Shown: positions 47,052-57,017, numbered from the stretch's first letter. The stretch: DNA of 64,000 bases from Persicobacter psychrovividus (GCF_036492425.1 NZ_AP025293.1:248001-312000), one strand, 5' to 3'. The notes: a model not told the origin generated them from the letters alone. Program-made: numbers and translations.

Positions 47052-48110
47052 ATGTCATATCCATTTACCAGTTTATCGTCGAAATCGGGGCACTTGCCTG
47101 GCAGTACAATTCATGTGGGCGAAAAAAGAGCCCACAAAACCTCTATTGATATTGTTCATTATGATGGGCAAGAACTGATCGGCATTACCGACCCGACAAC
47201 GGATCAGTTATTGGATTGCCAAAAAAAGGCGGGGGTCAGCTGGATCAGGGTTTCTGGTTTGCACGAAACGAATATTATTGCTGAAATTGGCCGACTTTTC
47301 CACCTCCACCCCCTGACGGTGGAGGACATCCTGAACACCAACCACCGACCAAAGGCGGAAGAATTTGAAGACCACCTTTTCATTACCTTCCGAGCGCTGA
47401 AAATGATGGACAATAACCTGAAACAGGATCAGATGAGCCTGGTGCTTGGACGTGGCTGGGTGCTCTCTTTTGAAGAACAGGACCATAGCCGTTATGCCAC
47501 CATTATCCAACACCTTGAACAGCACAAAGGAAAAGCCCGTGGGCGCAAAAGTGATTATCTTTTTTACCGACTTATTGATGTGGTGGTCGATGATTATTTC
47601 AAGCTTTCAGAATACTTTGAAGTAACCAATGAGTCCCTCGAAGACAAGGTTATCAGGCCTGATGAAAAGGACTACCTGCCCACCATTCAAAGGAGCAAAC
47701 GACAGATTTTCCAATGCCGAAAAGCCCTCATGGCACTGCGCGAAGCCCTGGTGGTGGTACGAAGGGGCAATGATGCACTCATCCACCCTTCGACCTTAAT
47801 TTACATTGAAGATGTTTATGAACATACCCATCATGTGATCGACGATATTGAAGTTCAGCGGGACATCCTTGCCAGTGCGCTTGACATCTACCTTTCAGGC
47901 CAAAGCAACAAGATGAACCAGATTATGCAGGTGCTTACCATCATTTCGACCATCTTCATTCCACTGACTTTCATCTGTGGGCTTTATGGCATGAATTTCC
48001 AGTTTATGCCTGAACTCACCTGGCGTTACGGTTATTTTGGGGTACTCCTGCTGATGGGCATCATGGCGGGGATCATGCTTTGGCTGTTCAGAAAAAAAGG
48101 GTGGCTGTAA
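47052..48110 (+). CDS. corA: CorA-family magnesium/cobalt transporter
   Basis: This 352-residue protein has a large soluble N-terminal domain (about 30-285) with the CorA pattern HPLTVEDILNTNHRPKAEEFEDHLFI, a long helix (about 225-290), and two C-terminal transmembrane segments. The GMN filter motif lies in CGLYGMNFQFMPE between them. It conducts Mg2+ (or Co2+/Ni2+) as a homopentamer in the inner membrane. The length and architecture are standard. It stands alone; no regulator or riboswitch is evident in front of it. Confidence 0.95.
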   Translation: MSYPFTSLSSKSGHLPGSTIHVGEKRAHKTSIDIVHYDGQELIGITDPTTDQLLDCQKKAGVSWIRVSGLHETNIIAEIGRLFHLHPLTVEDILNTNHRPKAEEFEDHLFITFRALKMMDNNLKQDQMSLVLGRGWVLSFEEQDHSRYATIIQHLEQHKGKARGRKSDYLFYRLIDVVVDDYFKLSEYFEVTNESLEDKVIRPDEKDYLPTIQRSKRQIFQCRKALMALREALVVVRRGNDALIHPSTLIYIEDVYEHTHHVIDDIEVQRDILASALDIYLSGQSNKMNQIMQVLTIISTIFIPLTFICGLYGMNFQFMPELTWRYGYFGVLLLMGIMAGIMLWLFRKKGWL

Positions 48111-48573
48111 AGAAGGTGCAAAAGCGACACCTGTTGAAAGGTAACACGCAATGTCCGTATCCTCCGACACAAAATAATCAGCACGCTTGTACCCCTTCTG
48201 ATCAATCGTTTTTGAAAACGGCAAATGAGGCGCTTTTAATTTACGAATCAGCCACAGAAAGCCCTTTTCATTCCATTGACTGATGCTTTGGGGTCGGCAT
48301 AAAGTTAATCAGCAGACCATCAATTGATTTAGGATTGTTTTTAGTATCAGTTTACACTGATGGATTAAAAACGCAAAATCATATAAATATTACTTGAGCA
48401 ACAATTTCTATCATTATCCTAATTTACGAATCGAAAGAGAATAGCACGCCATGAATAAATAATACTTTTCGCTAAAGTATATGGATTCGGAAATCATCAG
48501 AGGGCTTGAGGTTAAATTAATTATACTTATAAAAGTATTAATGATATTTTTTCACTCAAACCCCATTTTTATA
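48111..48573. other. Leader region before the giant repeat protein
   Basis: About 460 bases with no clear gene. It contains a small perfect inverted repeat ATCAGT-TTAC-ACTGAT at 48346-48361. The last 93 bases are open in the same frame as the following gene (ATG 48481 and ATG 48541), but they do not look like coding sequence, and the signal peptide begins at 48574. Confidence 0.4.
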
Positions 48574-51500
48574 ATGCGAAAATGCCTACTCTTTATCTTG
48601 CTCAGTCTGCTCACCACTGCAGGCGCCTGGGCACAAACTGACCACACCCTGACCTTCGACGACATTACACTCGGAGAGGGAAACACCAAAAGCCACATTA
48701 TCGCCTGCTCCTATAACTTTGAGGCCAACCCATCGGGCACCAACCTGACCATCCCCGAGAAGGTTACCTTACCCGACGGTTCGGAGCAAGCCATTACCCA
48801 CGTGAGCAATGATGTTTTCAGTGGTAAGAATATTCACGCCCTTCACCTGGCGGAAGGCTTTAAACAAATTGGACAACGTGCCTTCCAAAACAATAAAATC
48901 AAGGTGCTAACATTGCCGCCCACTATCCGAACCATTGGTACAGATGGTTTCAGTAATAACCTGATTGAATCCTTGAATATCCCCGAGGCTTATACGACCA
49001 TTCAAAACGGGACTTTCGAAAACAACAAAATCACCACCTTAACCTTTACTGGTAATGCGATTACCAAAATCGGACAGCGTGCCTTTCAAAACAACCTGCT
49101 CACCAGCGTTACAATTCCTGCCAACAGCCCTTTGGCACTGATTGATCAGCTTGCTTTTGCGGGGAACAATTTACAACAATTGACGATTCCTGAAGGTACC
49201 GTTGAGCTTAAAATAGGGCAGAAATTCGTTGCCAACAACCCCATTGAATCTGTTGCCTTTCCTTCAAACCTCAACGAGGTACACGCCAATGTATTGGCCG
49301 ATTTAGATGACGGCAAACCTGGCTATACCCCTACGTGGTTTTCTGACGCTGGCCATAGTTCACCAATTCCTGCTTTTGACCTTGCCAACCTGCAAGGAAA
49401 AACTGCATATGCCAAATGGGACATCACAACGTACACCCTCACCTTTAATGGCTCTTCCAACCATGACAACCCCGAAACATATACCGTAAATGATGCCATC
49501 ACGCTCTCCCCTGCTCAGAAGGATGGATATAGTTTCGACGGGTGGTATGACAATGATCAATACACTGGGGAGCCCATCACCACAATTGCTGCTGGCACAA
49601 CGGGCAATCTTAAATTTTGGGCTAAACTGACCATTATTGATTACCCGATTACCTACCATCTGTTTGGAGGGGAAAATCATGACGACAACCCTGCGACCTA
49701 TAATACGGAGTCTGGTGCCATTCCGCTGGCGGATCCGACCCGTGAAAATGCCACTTTCGAGGGCTGGTTCGAAAATGAAAATTTTTCTGCAAGAAGGACT
49801 GAAATTCGCGGTGCATGGAGAAAGCCTTTAAGCCTGTATGCGAAATTCACCTCCGATGATTATGGGATTTCTTACGTGCTCAACGGCGGAGAAAACCATG
49901 CCGACAATCCTGCAATATATAATGCGGATTCAGATTTCAGCTTACAGCCTGCCACAAAATCAGGCCATACGTTTGTAGGATGGTATGCTACGGAGGATTT
50001 CAGCGGAGATCAGGTGGAACAAATTTCTGGTGCCGAGCTTAGTGGCGACATCATTCTATATGCCAAATTCACCATCATCGACTATACAGTCAGCTATGAA
50101 CTCAATGGCGGGGTGAACGATGATAATAACCCTGCTGATTACAATATCGAATCGGAAACCTTCACTTTGTTGCCTGCCACAAAAGATGGATACAACTTCA
50201 ATGGTTGGTTCGATAACGACGACAATAAAATTGAAGAAATCGCAAAAGGTTCAACAGGTGATATCAGCCTTAATGCACAGTTCACTATCATCGACTATAC
50301 AATCAGCTATGAACTCAATGGCGGGATGAACGACGATAACAACCCTACTGATTACAATATCGAATCGGAAACCTTCACCTTATTGCCTGCCACTAAAGAC
50401 GGATACAACTTCAATGGTTGGTTCGACAACGACGACAATAAAATTGAAGAAATCGCAAAAGGTTCAACAGGTGATATCAGCCTTAATGCACAGTTCACTA
50501 TCATCGACTATACAATCAGCTATGAACTCAATGGCGGGGTGAACGATGATAATAACCCTGCTGATTACAATATCGAATCGGAAACCTTCACTTTATTGCC
50601 CGCCACAAAAGATGGTTACAACTTCAATGGTTGGTTCGACAACGACGACAATAAAATTGAAGAAATCGCAAAAGGTTCAACAGGTGATATCAGCCTTAAT
50701 GCACAGTTCGCACCCATCAATTATGCCATCAGCTATGTATTGAATGGCGGGATGAACGATGACAACAACCCGGTAGAATACAATATTGAAACCGAGACTT
50801 TCAACTTGTTGCCTGCCACGAAAATCGGATTCGGATTCGACGGATGGTTCGACAATGAAACTTTTACAGGAACGCCAATAACCACCATCAGCAAAGGATC
50901 GATGGGGGAAATTGACCTCTATGCAAAATTCACTGCTGGAGCATACACCATCAATTACAACCTCAACGGTGGAGTAAATCATCAGGACAATCCGAATACG
51001 TACACTACGGAAACAGAAACCTTCACTTTGTTGCCCGCCACAAAAGATGGATACAACTTCAATGGTTGGTTCGACAACAACGACAATAAAATTGAAGAAA
51101 TCGCAAAAGGTTCAACAGGTGACATCAGCCTTAATGCACAGTTCGCACCTATCAATTATGCCATCAGCTATGTTTTGAATGGTGGCATGAACGACGATAA
51201 CAACCCTGTAGAATACAATATTGAGACCGAGACTTTCAACTTATTGCCTGCCACGAAAATCGGATTCGGATTCGACGGATGGTTCGACAATGAAACTTTT
51301 ACAGGAGCGCCAATAACCACCATCAGCAAAGGATCGATGGGAGAAATTGACCTCTATGCAAAATTCACCGCTGGAGCATACACCATCAATTACAACCTCA
51401 ACGGTGGAGTAAATCATCAGGACAATCCGAATACGTACACTACGGAAACAGAAACCTTCACTTTGTTGCCTGCCACAAAAGATGGATACAACTTCAATGG

Positions 51501-52446
51501 TTGGTTCGACAACGACGACAATAAAATTGAAGAAATCGCAAAAGGTTCAACAGGTGACATCAGCCTTAATGCACAGTTCACACCCATCAATTATGCCATC
51601 AGCTATGTATTGAATGGCGGCATGAACGATGATAACAACATTGTTCATTACAACATCGAGTCAGCAACTTTCGCTTTGTTGCCTGCCACGAAAGATGGTT
51701 ACAACTTCGACGGATGGTATGATCAAAACGACCAAATGATCACTGAAATTACCGCGGGATCGATGGGGGACATCACTTTAACCGCTGGCTTCTCGACGAT
51801 CAGTTACACCATCAATTATCAACTGAATGGCGGTGCGAATGATAGCGGAAACCCTGCTAACTACAACATCGAGTCAGCAACTTTCGCTTTGTTGCCTGCC
51901 ACCAAAGACGGTTACACCTTCGACGGGTGGTATGATCAAAACGACCAAATGGTTACTGAAATTACCGCGGGGTCAATGGGTGACATCACTTTGACCGCTG
52001 GCTTCTCGACGATCAACTATACCATCAATTATGTATTGAATGGCGGTATGAACGATGATAACAACATTGTTCATTACAACATCGAATCAGCTACTTTCAC
52101 TTTGTTGCCTGCCACAAAAGACGGTTACAACTTCGACGGGTGGTATGATCAAAACAACCAAATGGTTACTGAAATTACCGCGGGATCGATGGGTGACATC
52201 ACACTGACCGCTGGCTTCTCGACGATCAGTTACACCATCAATTATCAACTGAATGGCGGTATGAACGATAGCGGAAACCCTGCTAACTACAACATCGAAT
52301 CAGCAACTTTCGCTTTGTTGCCTGCCACGAAAGATGGTTACAACTTCGACGGATGGTATGATCAAAACGACCAAATGGTTACTGAAATTACCGCGGGATC
52401 GATGGGTGACATCACACTGACCGCTGGCTTCTCGACGATCAGTTAA
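48574..52446 (+). CDS. Giant secreted BspA-LRR/InlB-B-repeat protein, N-terminal part up to an in-frame TAA
   Basis: The first part of a roughly 2,000-residue gene broken by one stop codon. From ATG 48574 it has a signal peptide (MRKCLLFILLS...GAWA|Q), a BspA-like leucine-rich block (about residues 30-270, with repeats such as FKQIGQRAFQNNKI), then 14 complete InlB-B/Flg_new repeats of about 71-74 residues (for example YELNGG...NFNGWFDN..). It ends at TAA 52444-52446, where every neighbouring repeat has TAC or TAT (Tyr of TISYTINY). The frame continues directly after the stop. Earlier in-frame ATGs at 48481 and 48541 precede the signal peptide and are less likely. As read, the product would be exported but lack its T9SS sorting tail. 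Such proteins are adhesin-like surface or secreted proteins. Confidence 0.85.
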   Translation: MRKCLLFILLSLLTTAGAWAQTDHTLTFDDITLGEGNTKSHIIACSYNFEANPSGTNLTIPEKVTLPDGSEQAITHVSNDVFSGKNIHALHLAEGFKQIGQRAFQNNKIKVLTLPPTIRTIGTDGFSNNLIESLNIPEAYTTIQNGTFENNKITTLTFTGNAITKIGQRAFQNNLLTSVTIPANSPLALIDQLAFAGNNLQQLTIPEGTVELKIGQKFVANNPIESVAFPSNLNEVHANVLADLDDGKPGYTPTWFSDAGHSSPIPAFDLANLQGKTAYAKWDITTYTLTFNGSSNHDNPETYTVNDAITLSPAQKDGYSFDGWYDNDQYTGEPITTIAAGTTGNLKFWAKLTIIDYPITYHLFGGENHDDNPATYNTESGAIPLADPTRENATFEGWFENENFSARRTEIRGAWRKPLSLYAKFTSDDYGISYVLNGGENHADNPAIYNADSDFSLQPATKSGHTFVGWYATEDFSGDQVEQISGAELSGDIILYAKFTIIDYTVSYELNGGVNDDNNPADYNIESETFTLLPATKDGYNFNGWFDNDDNKIEEIAKGSTGDISLNAQFTIIDYTISYELNGGMNDDNNPTDYNIESETFTLLPATKDGYNFNGWFDNDDNKIEEIAKGSTGDISLNAQFTIIDYTISYELNGGVNDDNNPADYNIESETFTLLPATKDGYNFNGWFDNDDNKIEEIAKGSTGDISLNAQFAPINYAISYVLNGGMNDDNNPVEYNIETETFNLLPATKIGFGFDGWFDNETFTGTPITTISKGSMGEIDLYAKFTAGAYTINYNLNGGVNHQDNPNTYTTETETFTLLPATKDGYNFNGWFDNNDNKIEEIAKGSTGDISLNAQFAPINYAISYVLNGGMNDDNNPVEYNIETETFNLLPATKIGFGFDGWFDNETFTGAPITTISKGSMGEIDLYAKFTAGAYTINYNLNGGVNHQDNPNTYTTETETFTLLPATKDGYNFNGWFDNDDNKIEEIAKGSTGDISLNAQFTPINYAISYVLNGGMNDDNNIVHYNIESATFALLPATKDGYNFDGWYDQNDQMITEITAGSMGDITLTAGFSTISYTINYQLNGGANDSGNPANYNIESATFALLPATKDGYTFDGWYDQNDQMVTEITAGSMGDITLTAGFSTINYTINYVLNGGMNDDNNIVHYNIESATFTLLPATKDGYNFDGWYDQNNQMVTEITAGSMGDITLTAGFSTISYTINYQLNGGMNDSGNPANYNIESATFALLPATKDGYNFDGWYDQNDQMVTEITAGSMGDITLTAGFSTIS

Positions 52447-54360
52447 ACTATCAATTATGAACTCAATGGCGGTATGAACGATAGCGGAAACCCTGCTAAC
52501 TACAACATTGAATCAGCAACTTTCACTTTGTTGCCTGCTACAAAAGATGGTTACAACTTCGACGGATGGTATGATCAAAACAACCAAATGGTTACTGAAA
52601 TTACCGCGGGATCGATGGGTGATATCACTTTGACCGCTGGCTTCTCGACGATCAGTTACACCATCAATTATGAATTGAATGGCGGTATGAACGATAGTGG
52701 AAACCCTGCTAACTACAACATCGAATCAGCTACTTTCGCTTTGTTGCCTGCCACAAAAGACGGATACAACTTCGACGGATGGTATGATCAAAACAACCAA
52801 ATGGTTACTGAAATTACCGCGGGATCATTGGGTGACATCACTTTGACCGCTGGCTTCTCGACGATCAGCTATGCCATCAATTATCAACTGAATGGCGGTG
52901 CGAATGATAGCGGAAACCCTGCTAACTACAACATCGAATCAGCAACTTTCTCTTTGTTGCCTGCCACGAAAGACGGTTACAACTTCGACGGATGGTATGA
53001 TCAAAACGACCAAATGATCACTGAAATTACCGCGGGATCGATGGGTGACATCACACTGACCGCTGGCTTCTCGACGATCAGTTACACTATCAATTATGAA
53101 CTCAATGGCGGTATGAACGATGATAACAACATTGTTCATTACAACATCGAATCAGCAACTTTCGCTTTGTTGCCTGCCACGAAAGATGGTTACAACTTCG
53201 ACGGATGGTATGATCAAAACAACCAAATGGTTACTGAAATTACCGCGGGATCAATGGGTGACATCACTTTGACCGCTGGCTTCTCGACGATCAGTTACAC
53301 CATTAATTATGAACTGAATGGCGGCATGAACGATGATAACAACATTGTTCATTACAACATCGAATCAGCAACTTTCACTTTGTTGCCTGCCACGAAAGAC
53401 GGTTACAACTTCGACGGATGGTATGATGAAAACAACCAAATGGTTACTGAAATTACCGCGGGATCGATGGGTGACATCACTTTAACCGCTGGCTTCTCGA
53501 CGATCAGTTACACCATCAATTATGAATTGAATGGTGGTCTGAACGATGGCGGAAACCCTGCTAACTACAACATCGAATCAGCAACCTTTGCTTTGTTGCC
53601 TGCCACAAAAGATGGTTACAACTTCGACGGATGGTATGATGAAAACGACCAAATGGTTACTGAAATTACCGCGGGGTCAATGGGTGACATCACTTTGACC
53701 GCTGGCTTCTCAACGATCAGTTACACCATCAATTATGAACTGAATGGTGGTATGAACGATAGCGGAAATCCTGCTAACTACAACATCGAATCAGCAACTT
53801 TCGCTTTGTTGCCTGCCACCAAAGATGGTTACAACTTCGACGGATGGTATGATGAAAACGACCAAATGGTTACTGAAATTACTGCGGGATCAATGGGTGA
53901 TATCACTTTGACCGCTGGCTTCTCGACGATCAGCTATGCCATCAATTATGAATTGAATGGTGGTGTTAATGCTGCTGAAAACCCTGCTGAATATACCCTC
54001 GCCGATGCATTTACCTTAGCGGATGCCGAAAAAACCGCTTATGACTTTATGGGCTGGTTTGATAATGCGGAATTTACAGGAGAGGCAATCACGGAGGTTA
54101 CGGCAGGTACAAGCGGTGCGCTGACGTTCCATGCGAAATTTGAAGCTACCGTTTATACGATCACGTATCATTTGGATGGTGGCGTGAACGATGGGGAAAA
54201 TCCTGAGGCTTATACTGTTAAGGAGACCATCACGCTGGCTGATGCACAAAAGGACGATTACACTTTCGAAGGATGGTATTTAAATGCCGACCTGACGGGC
54301 GATGCCGTGGTGGAGATTTCTGAAACTTCTGGTCATTTGGATTTATATGCCAAATTCCAA
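49423..54360 (+). repeat. Coding tandem array of 23 InlB-B/Flg_new repeats
   Basis: Twenty-three consecutive repeats of about 71-74 codons. Units 1-3 and 22-23 are diverged. Units 4-6 (from about 50083) are near copies of each other. Units 7-8 and 9-10 form a duplicated two-unit block of 435 bp (start positions about 50701 and 51136 in register). Units 11-21 are 213-bp copies in exact register (Tyr codon at 51592, 51805, 52231, 52444 as TAA, and on to 53722) with only scattered differences, alternating between DSGNPANY and DDNNIVHY versions. High identity in the core indicates recent amplification or gene conversion. Confidence 0.95.
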
Positions 54361-54600
54361 AAAGTACTCAATACTTCCGTTGCGCAGCAAAATGTGAAAA
54401 TCTTCCCGAACCCTGCAGCTGACCATATTTTCATTGAAGGTGGTGCAGGAAGTCAGGTGGTATTCTTTACCCCTGATGGAAAGGCCATGATGACCCAATC
54501 TTTGAGTCTGGCAACGCAACGCATCGACATCTCTACATTGTCTTCAGGACTGTACATCGTAAAAATCGACCATAAAGTGTTCAAGCTTTATATCCGATAA
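52474..54600 (+). CDS. C-terminal part of the giant repeat protein with T9SS sorting domain
   Basis: The 708-codon continuation of the broken repeat gene, in the same frame as the part before the stop (52444). The first ATG is inside repeat 15 (GGMNDSGNP) and is not a natural start, so this part is probably untranslated unless the stop is bypassed or corrected. It holds the rest of repeat 15, repeats 16-23, and a C-terminal T9SS type A sorting domain over about the last 75 residues (VKIFPNPAADHIFIEGG, SSGLYIVKIDHK, ending KLYIR). The sorting domain would send the intact protein through the type IX system to the surface. No signal peptide of its own. Classing this as the 3' piece of a disrupted gene is well supported. 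Confidence 0.8.
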   Translation: MNDSGNPANYNIESATFTLLPATKDGYNFDGWYDQNNQMVTEITAGSMGDITLTAGFSTISYTINYELNGGMNDSGNPANYNIESATFALLPATKDGYNFDGWYDQNNQMVTEITAGSLGDITLTAGFSTISYAINYQLNGGANDSGNPANYNIESATFSLLPATKDGYNFDGWYDQNDQMITEITAGSMGDITLTAGFSTISYTINYELNGGMNDDNNIVHYNIESATFALLPATKDGYNFDGWYDQNNQMVTEITAGSMGDITLTAGFSTISYTINYELNGGMNDDNNIVHYNIESATFTLLPATKDGYNFDGWYDENNQMVTEITAGSMGDITLTAGFSTISYTINYELNGGLNDGGNPANYNIESATFALLPATKDGYNFDGWYDENDQMVTEITAGSMGDITLTAGFSTISYTINYELNGGMNDSGNPANYNIESATFALLPATKDGYNFDGWYDENDQMVTEITAGSMGDITLTAGFSTISYAINYELNGGVNAAENPAEYTLADAFTLADAEKTAYDFMGWFDNAEFTGEAITEVTAGTSGALTFHAKFEATVYTITYHLDGGVNDGENPEAYTVKETITLADAQKDDYTFEGWYLNADLTGDAVVEISETSGHLDLYAKFQKVLNTSVAQQNVKIFPNPAADHIFIEGGAGSQVVFFTPDGKAMMTQSLSLATQRIDISTLSSGLYIVKIDHKVFKLYIR

Positions 54601-54803
54601 ATATTGCATTTAACTTGTGGGTAGCGCGGGGTTGAAAGAAAAACACCCGCCATGCCCACAAGCTATTTTTCCTTAGTCGCCGGTTTGGCGAACAAAAAAG
54701 CAAGGGTTGTCGCTGACTGTAAATCAGGTGATGGAGCACAAAATCAATTTTGTTCAGTCCATCATCAGAGGAGCACGGCCACAACCCTTTTTTGTGTTTT
54801 AGC

Positions 54804-54843
54804 GCAAAAAAAATCCCTCCCCAAAAAGCATTGGAAAGGGATT
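54804..54843 (-). terminator. Rho-independent terminator after the GH43 gene
   Basis: On the minus strand, AATCCCT/AGGGATT (54837-54843 with 54812-54818), supported inside by an imperfect CCAA/TTGG pairing, is followed by a T-run (complement of the A-run 54806-54813). It lies 24 bases after the GH43 stop. Confidence 0.75.
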
Positions 54844-54866
54844 CTGGTAGAAATGCAGTGCAACCT

Positions 54867-56678
54867 TTATTTCACCATTACAGGTTTTGACAATTTAGAA
54901 ATGCCGTTTTCATTGAAAGATTCTATCGCAACATAATATTTGGTATCGCGATCCAATGAAGGCAATTTCAGTGATGTTTTATCGTACACCAACCACGATT
55001 CATACAACTTATCTGGAGCAATACCCCAACGAATGTTGTAGCCCTGTGCGCCTTTAACTTTTGCCCAAGTCAGCATCGCATCACGACGGTCTTTTTGGCG
55101 CTCCACTTTAAAGTGTTTTACACTTGCTGGTTTCGCCCCTTCACCTTTACCAAAAATTCGGAATTCCGACATGGCTAAATTCGGCGTTGGCACATGGATG
55201 TTTTTGTAACGCACAAAGCGCGCACGTACAGGTGCAGGCAACTGAACATAGTCGTTTGGAACGTCCTTATAATTGTTGCGCTTGTCAACAATCGTTTTCC
55301 AGGTTTTGCCATCCATCGATGCCTCCACAACATATTGGTGGCGCATGTCTTTGTATCGGCCATACAAACCAGACTCATGATCATGGAAATTGATTTGTAG
55401 CGCATAGATTTTCCCTGGCTTCTGAAGGTCAATTTCAACAAATTGCTGGTCGTCATTGGCTTTTGCTACCCAGTAAGATTTAGAGTTCTCATCCGTCAGT
55501 ACTGGCGCCAGCAATTCACCTTTGGCGTTTTTGGTTACTTTCAGTGTATCGACAAGGTATTCGCCATCAGCAGCAGTGCTTTTGTTCACTTCCATCCAAG
55601 AAGAGGCCACCTTGGCAGGCTTGTTATAAGAAAGCAACATCCAGCCTGCAAACTGCCCTGGTTTGGTCGGGTGATTGGAACCAAAGCGAGGGTAATCGCC
55701 AAACTGCGTATCTGCATGCATCAAGCCCTCTTTGTCAAAGTAAGTTGGGAACATACACAAACGGCGCTCCCAGTGCGAGTTCGACGCCAGTGCCATCGAT
55801 GCAAAATGCCAATACTGGCCGTGAACATCCTTCATGGTAGAACCGTGACCTGAACCGTTAATGAAACCACCTGGTTTCAAACACATTGGGTTCGACTTCA
55901 TGTACTTCCAAGGGCCAAGTGGGGTGTCGCCAATATAAACGCCATCCGCATACACATTAAATTCTGTGCCTGGTGCGCCATATTGCAAGTAGTATTTACC
56001 GTTGTGTTTCGTCATCGATGCCCCCTCAATATAACCTTCTTTCAGGGTTGGATGGTAGTTGTTTTCACCGAAACGTTCCCAGCCATGCAAAGACTCATCA
56101 AGGTTGATCATTTCATACACCTTGTTCTGATAAGTGAAACGCTTGGTGCGGTTCATTTTTCGTGCGCGGATCGGTAATTTATTGGAAGAACCCCAATACA
56201 TATAAGCCTGTCCGTCGTCGTCGATGAACAACTCAGGATCCTGCAAATTATGGATGATCGACCGCGAAGGAGTCCATTCTCCAGCCTTTGGATTGTCGGT
56301 ATGCAAAATCGACATTGAACCAGAAGGGTTTCCCGCTACATAGAGTACCGAATCTTTATAGTTGAAGGCCGTCGGTGCATTGGAGCCCTGAAAGTACCAG
56401 TTTTTAGGCGTGATGAAATCCCAGTTCACCAAATCTGTTGAATGCCAGTAACCCATTGATCGGGTTACGAACATATAGTACTCCCCACGAAACTCTACCG
56501 CTGAAGGGTCAGCCCCTGAACGATAGGAAATATCTTTTTGGGAATTATAAATCATGTACGTGTAATCCACATTCAGCGGGTTACAGTAGGTCTGTGGCAA
56601 TTGCGTCTGTGCCATCGCACTTCCACCAAACAAGGCAGCGGCAGCAACGGACATCAACAACTTTTTGATTGCTTTCAT
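54867..56678 (-). CDS. GH43-family glycosidase with F5/8C and FN3 domains
   Basis: This 603-residue protein has a signal peptide (SAMA|Q). A five-bladed GH43 domain covers about 28-345: SGADPSAVEFRGEYYMF has the first catalytic Asp, DPELFIDDDGQAYMYWGS the second Asp, and GYIEGASMTKHNGKYYL the catalytic Glu. A discoidin/F5-8C-type carbohydrate-binding domain follows (about 395-505, ALQINFHDHES...RFVRYKNIHVPTPNLAMSEFRIFG), then a C-terminal FN3 domain (about 517-603). GH43 enzymes act on arabinose-, xylose- or galactose-containing side chains. It is the last gene of the carbohydrate cluster, 339 bases after the nearest esterase, with a terminator behind it. Confidence 0.92.
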   Translation of the reverse strand: MKAIKKLLMSVAAAALFGGSAMAQTQLPQTYCNPLNVDYTYMIYNSQKDISYRSGADPSAVEFRGEYYMFVTRSMGYWHSTDLVNWDFITPKNWYFQGSNAPTAFNYKDSVLYVAGNPSGSMSILHTDNPKAGEWTPSRSIIHNLQDPELFIDDDGQAYMYWGSSNKLPIRARKMNRTKRFTYQNKVYEMINLDESLHGWERFGENNYHPTLKEGYIEGASMTKHNGKYYLQYGAPGTEFNVYADGVYIGDTPLGPWKYMKSNPMCLKPGGFINGSGHGSTMKDVHGQYWHFASMALASNSHWERRLCMFPTYFDKEGLMHADTQFGDYPRFGSNHPTKPGQFAGWMLLSYNKPAKVASSWMEVNKSTAADGEYLVDTLKVTKNAKGELLAPVLTDENSKSYWVAKANDDQQFVEIDLQKPGKIYALQINFHDHESGLYGRYKDMRHQYVVEASMDGKTWKTIVDKRNNYKDVPNDYVQLPAPVRARFVRYKNIHVPTPNLAMSEFRIFGKGEGAKPASVKHFKVERQKDRRDAMLTWAKVKGAQGYNIRWGIAPDKLYESWLVYDKTSLKLPSLDRDTKYYVAIESFNENGISKLSKPVMVK

Positions 56679-57017
56679 TTTCAGTCGTTTAGTAAGTATT
56701 TTTCTATTCTTTTCTATTTTAAATTAACTCGTTGGTGGCAGGGCTGTTTGTTTAGCGGCTGTTGCACAACTGTCCTTGAAAGAACAATATCCAAATTTTA
56801 TGCGGCCACTTATCTGCTTCGACTTAAAACCCGAAGCGATTACAAAATATACCTTCGGCACAGCAGTCCTGAAAGGACTTTTCGCAACAGACATGGAATT
56901 CATTCCATGGGTAAATGAGCGTGAGCAAATTTTATTTGGTTTGATAAATTGCAAACGTAGTTGCGCGACAGCCCCCAACAAATCATATAATTTTATCCCT
57001 GCATAGGCATGAAAATT
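56679..57017. other. Intergenic region carrying the inverted-repeat element
   Basis: The 339-base gap between the esterase stop (57018) and the GH43 start (56678), both on the minus strand. Most of it is the 217-bp inverted-repeat element. The remaining 78 bases before the GH43 start are AT-rich and may hold its promoter. An interruption here would split GH43 from the upstream operon. Confidence 0.5.
56757..56973. mobile_element. Possible MITE or insertion-sequence remnant with inverted ends
   Basis: GGCTGTTGCACAACT (56757-56771) and AGTTGCGCGACAGCC (56959-56973) are inverted repeats matching at 13 of 15 positions, bounding 217 bp. The interior codes for no recognisable transposase; open frames there are short and weak. 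I see no clear target-site duplication. The ends resemble those of small insertion sequences in general, so a non-autonomous element or an internal deletion derivative is likely. It separates the GH43 gene from the esterase gene. Confidence 0.5.

Noticed and set aside
52444-52446. Recoding of the stop as selenocysteine or pyrrolysine
   Set aside because: The codon is TAA, not TGA or TAG, and all neighbouring repeats have Tyr at this position, so mutation or error is simpler.
49423-54360. Regular direct repeats that could suggest a CRISPR array
   Set aside because: The 213-bp units are in one open frame, have no unique spacers between short repeats, and translate to InlB-B/Flg_new domains.
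56776-57006. Open frames inside the 217-bp inverted-repeat element as a transposase remnant
   Set aside because: Both strands give short frames with no DDE or HUH motif that I can see; a non-coding element is more likely.
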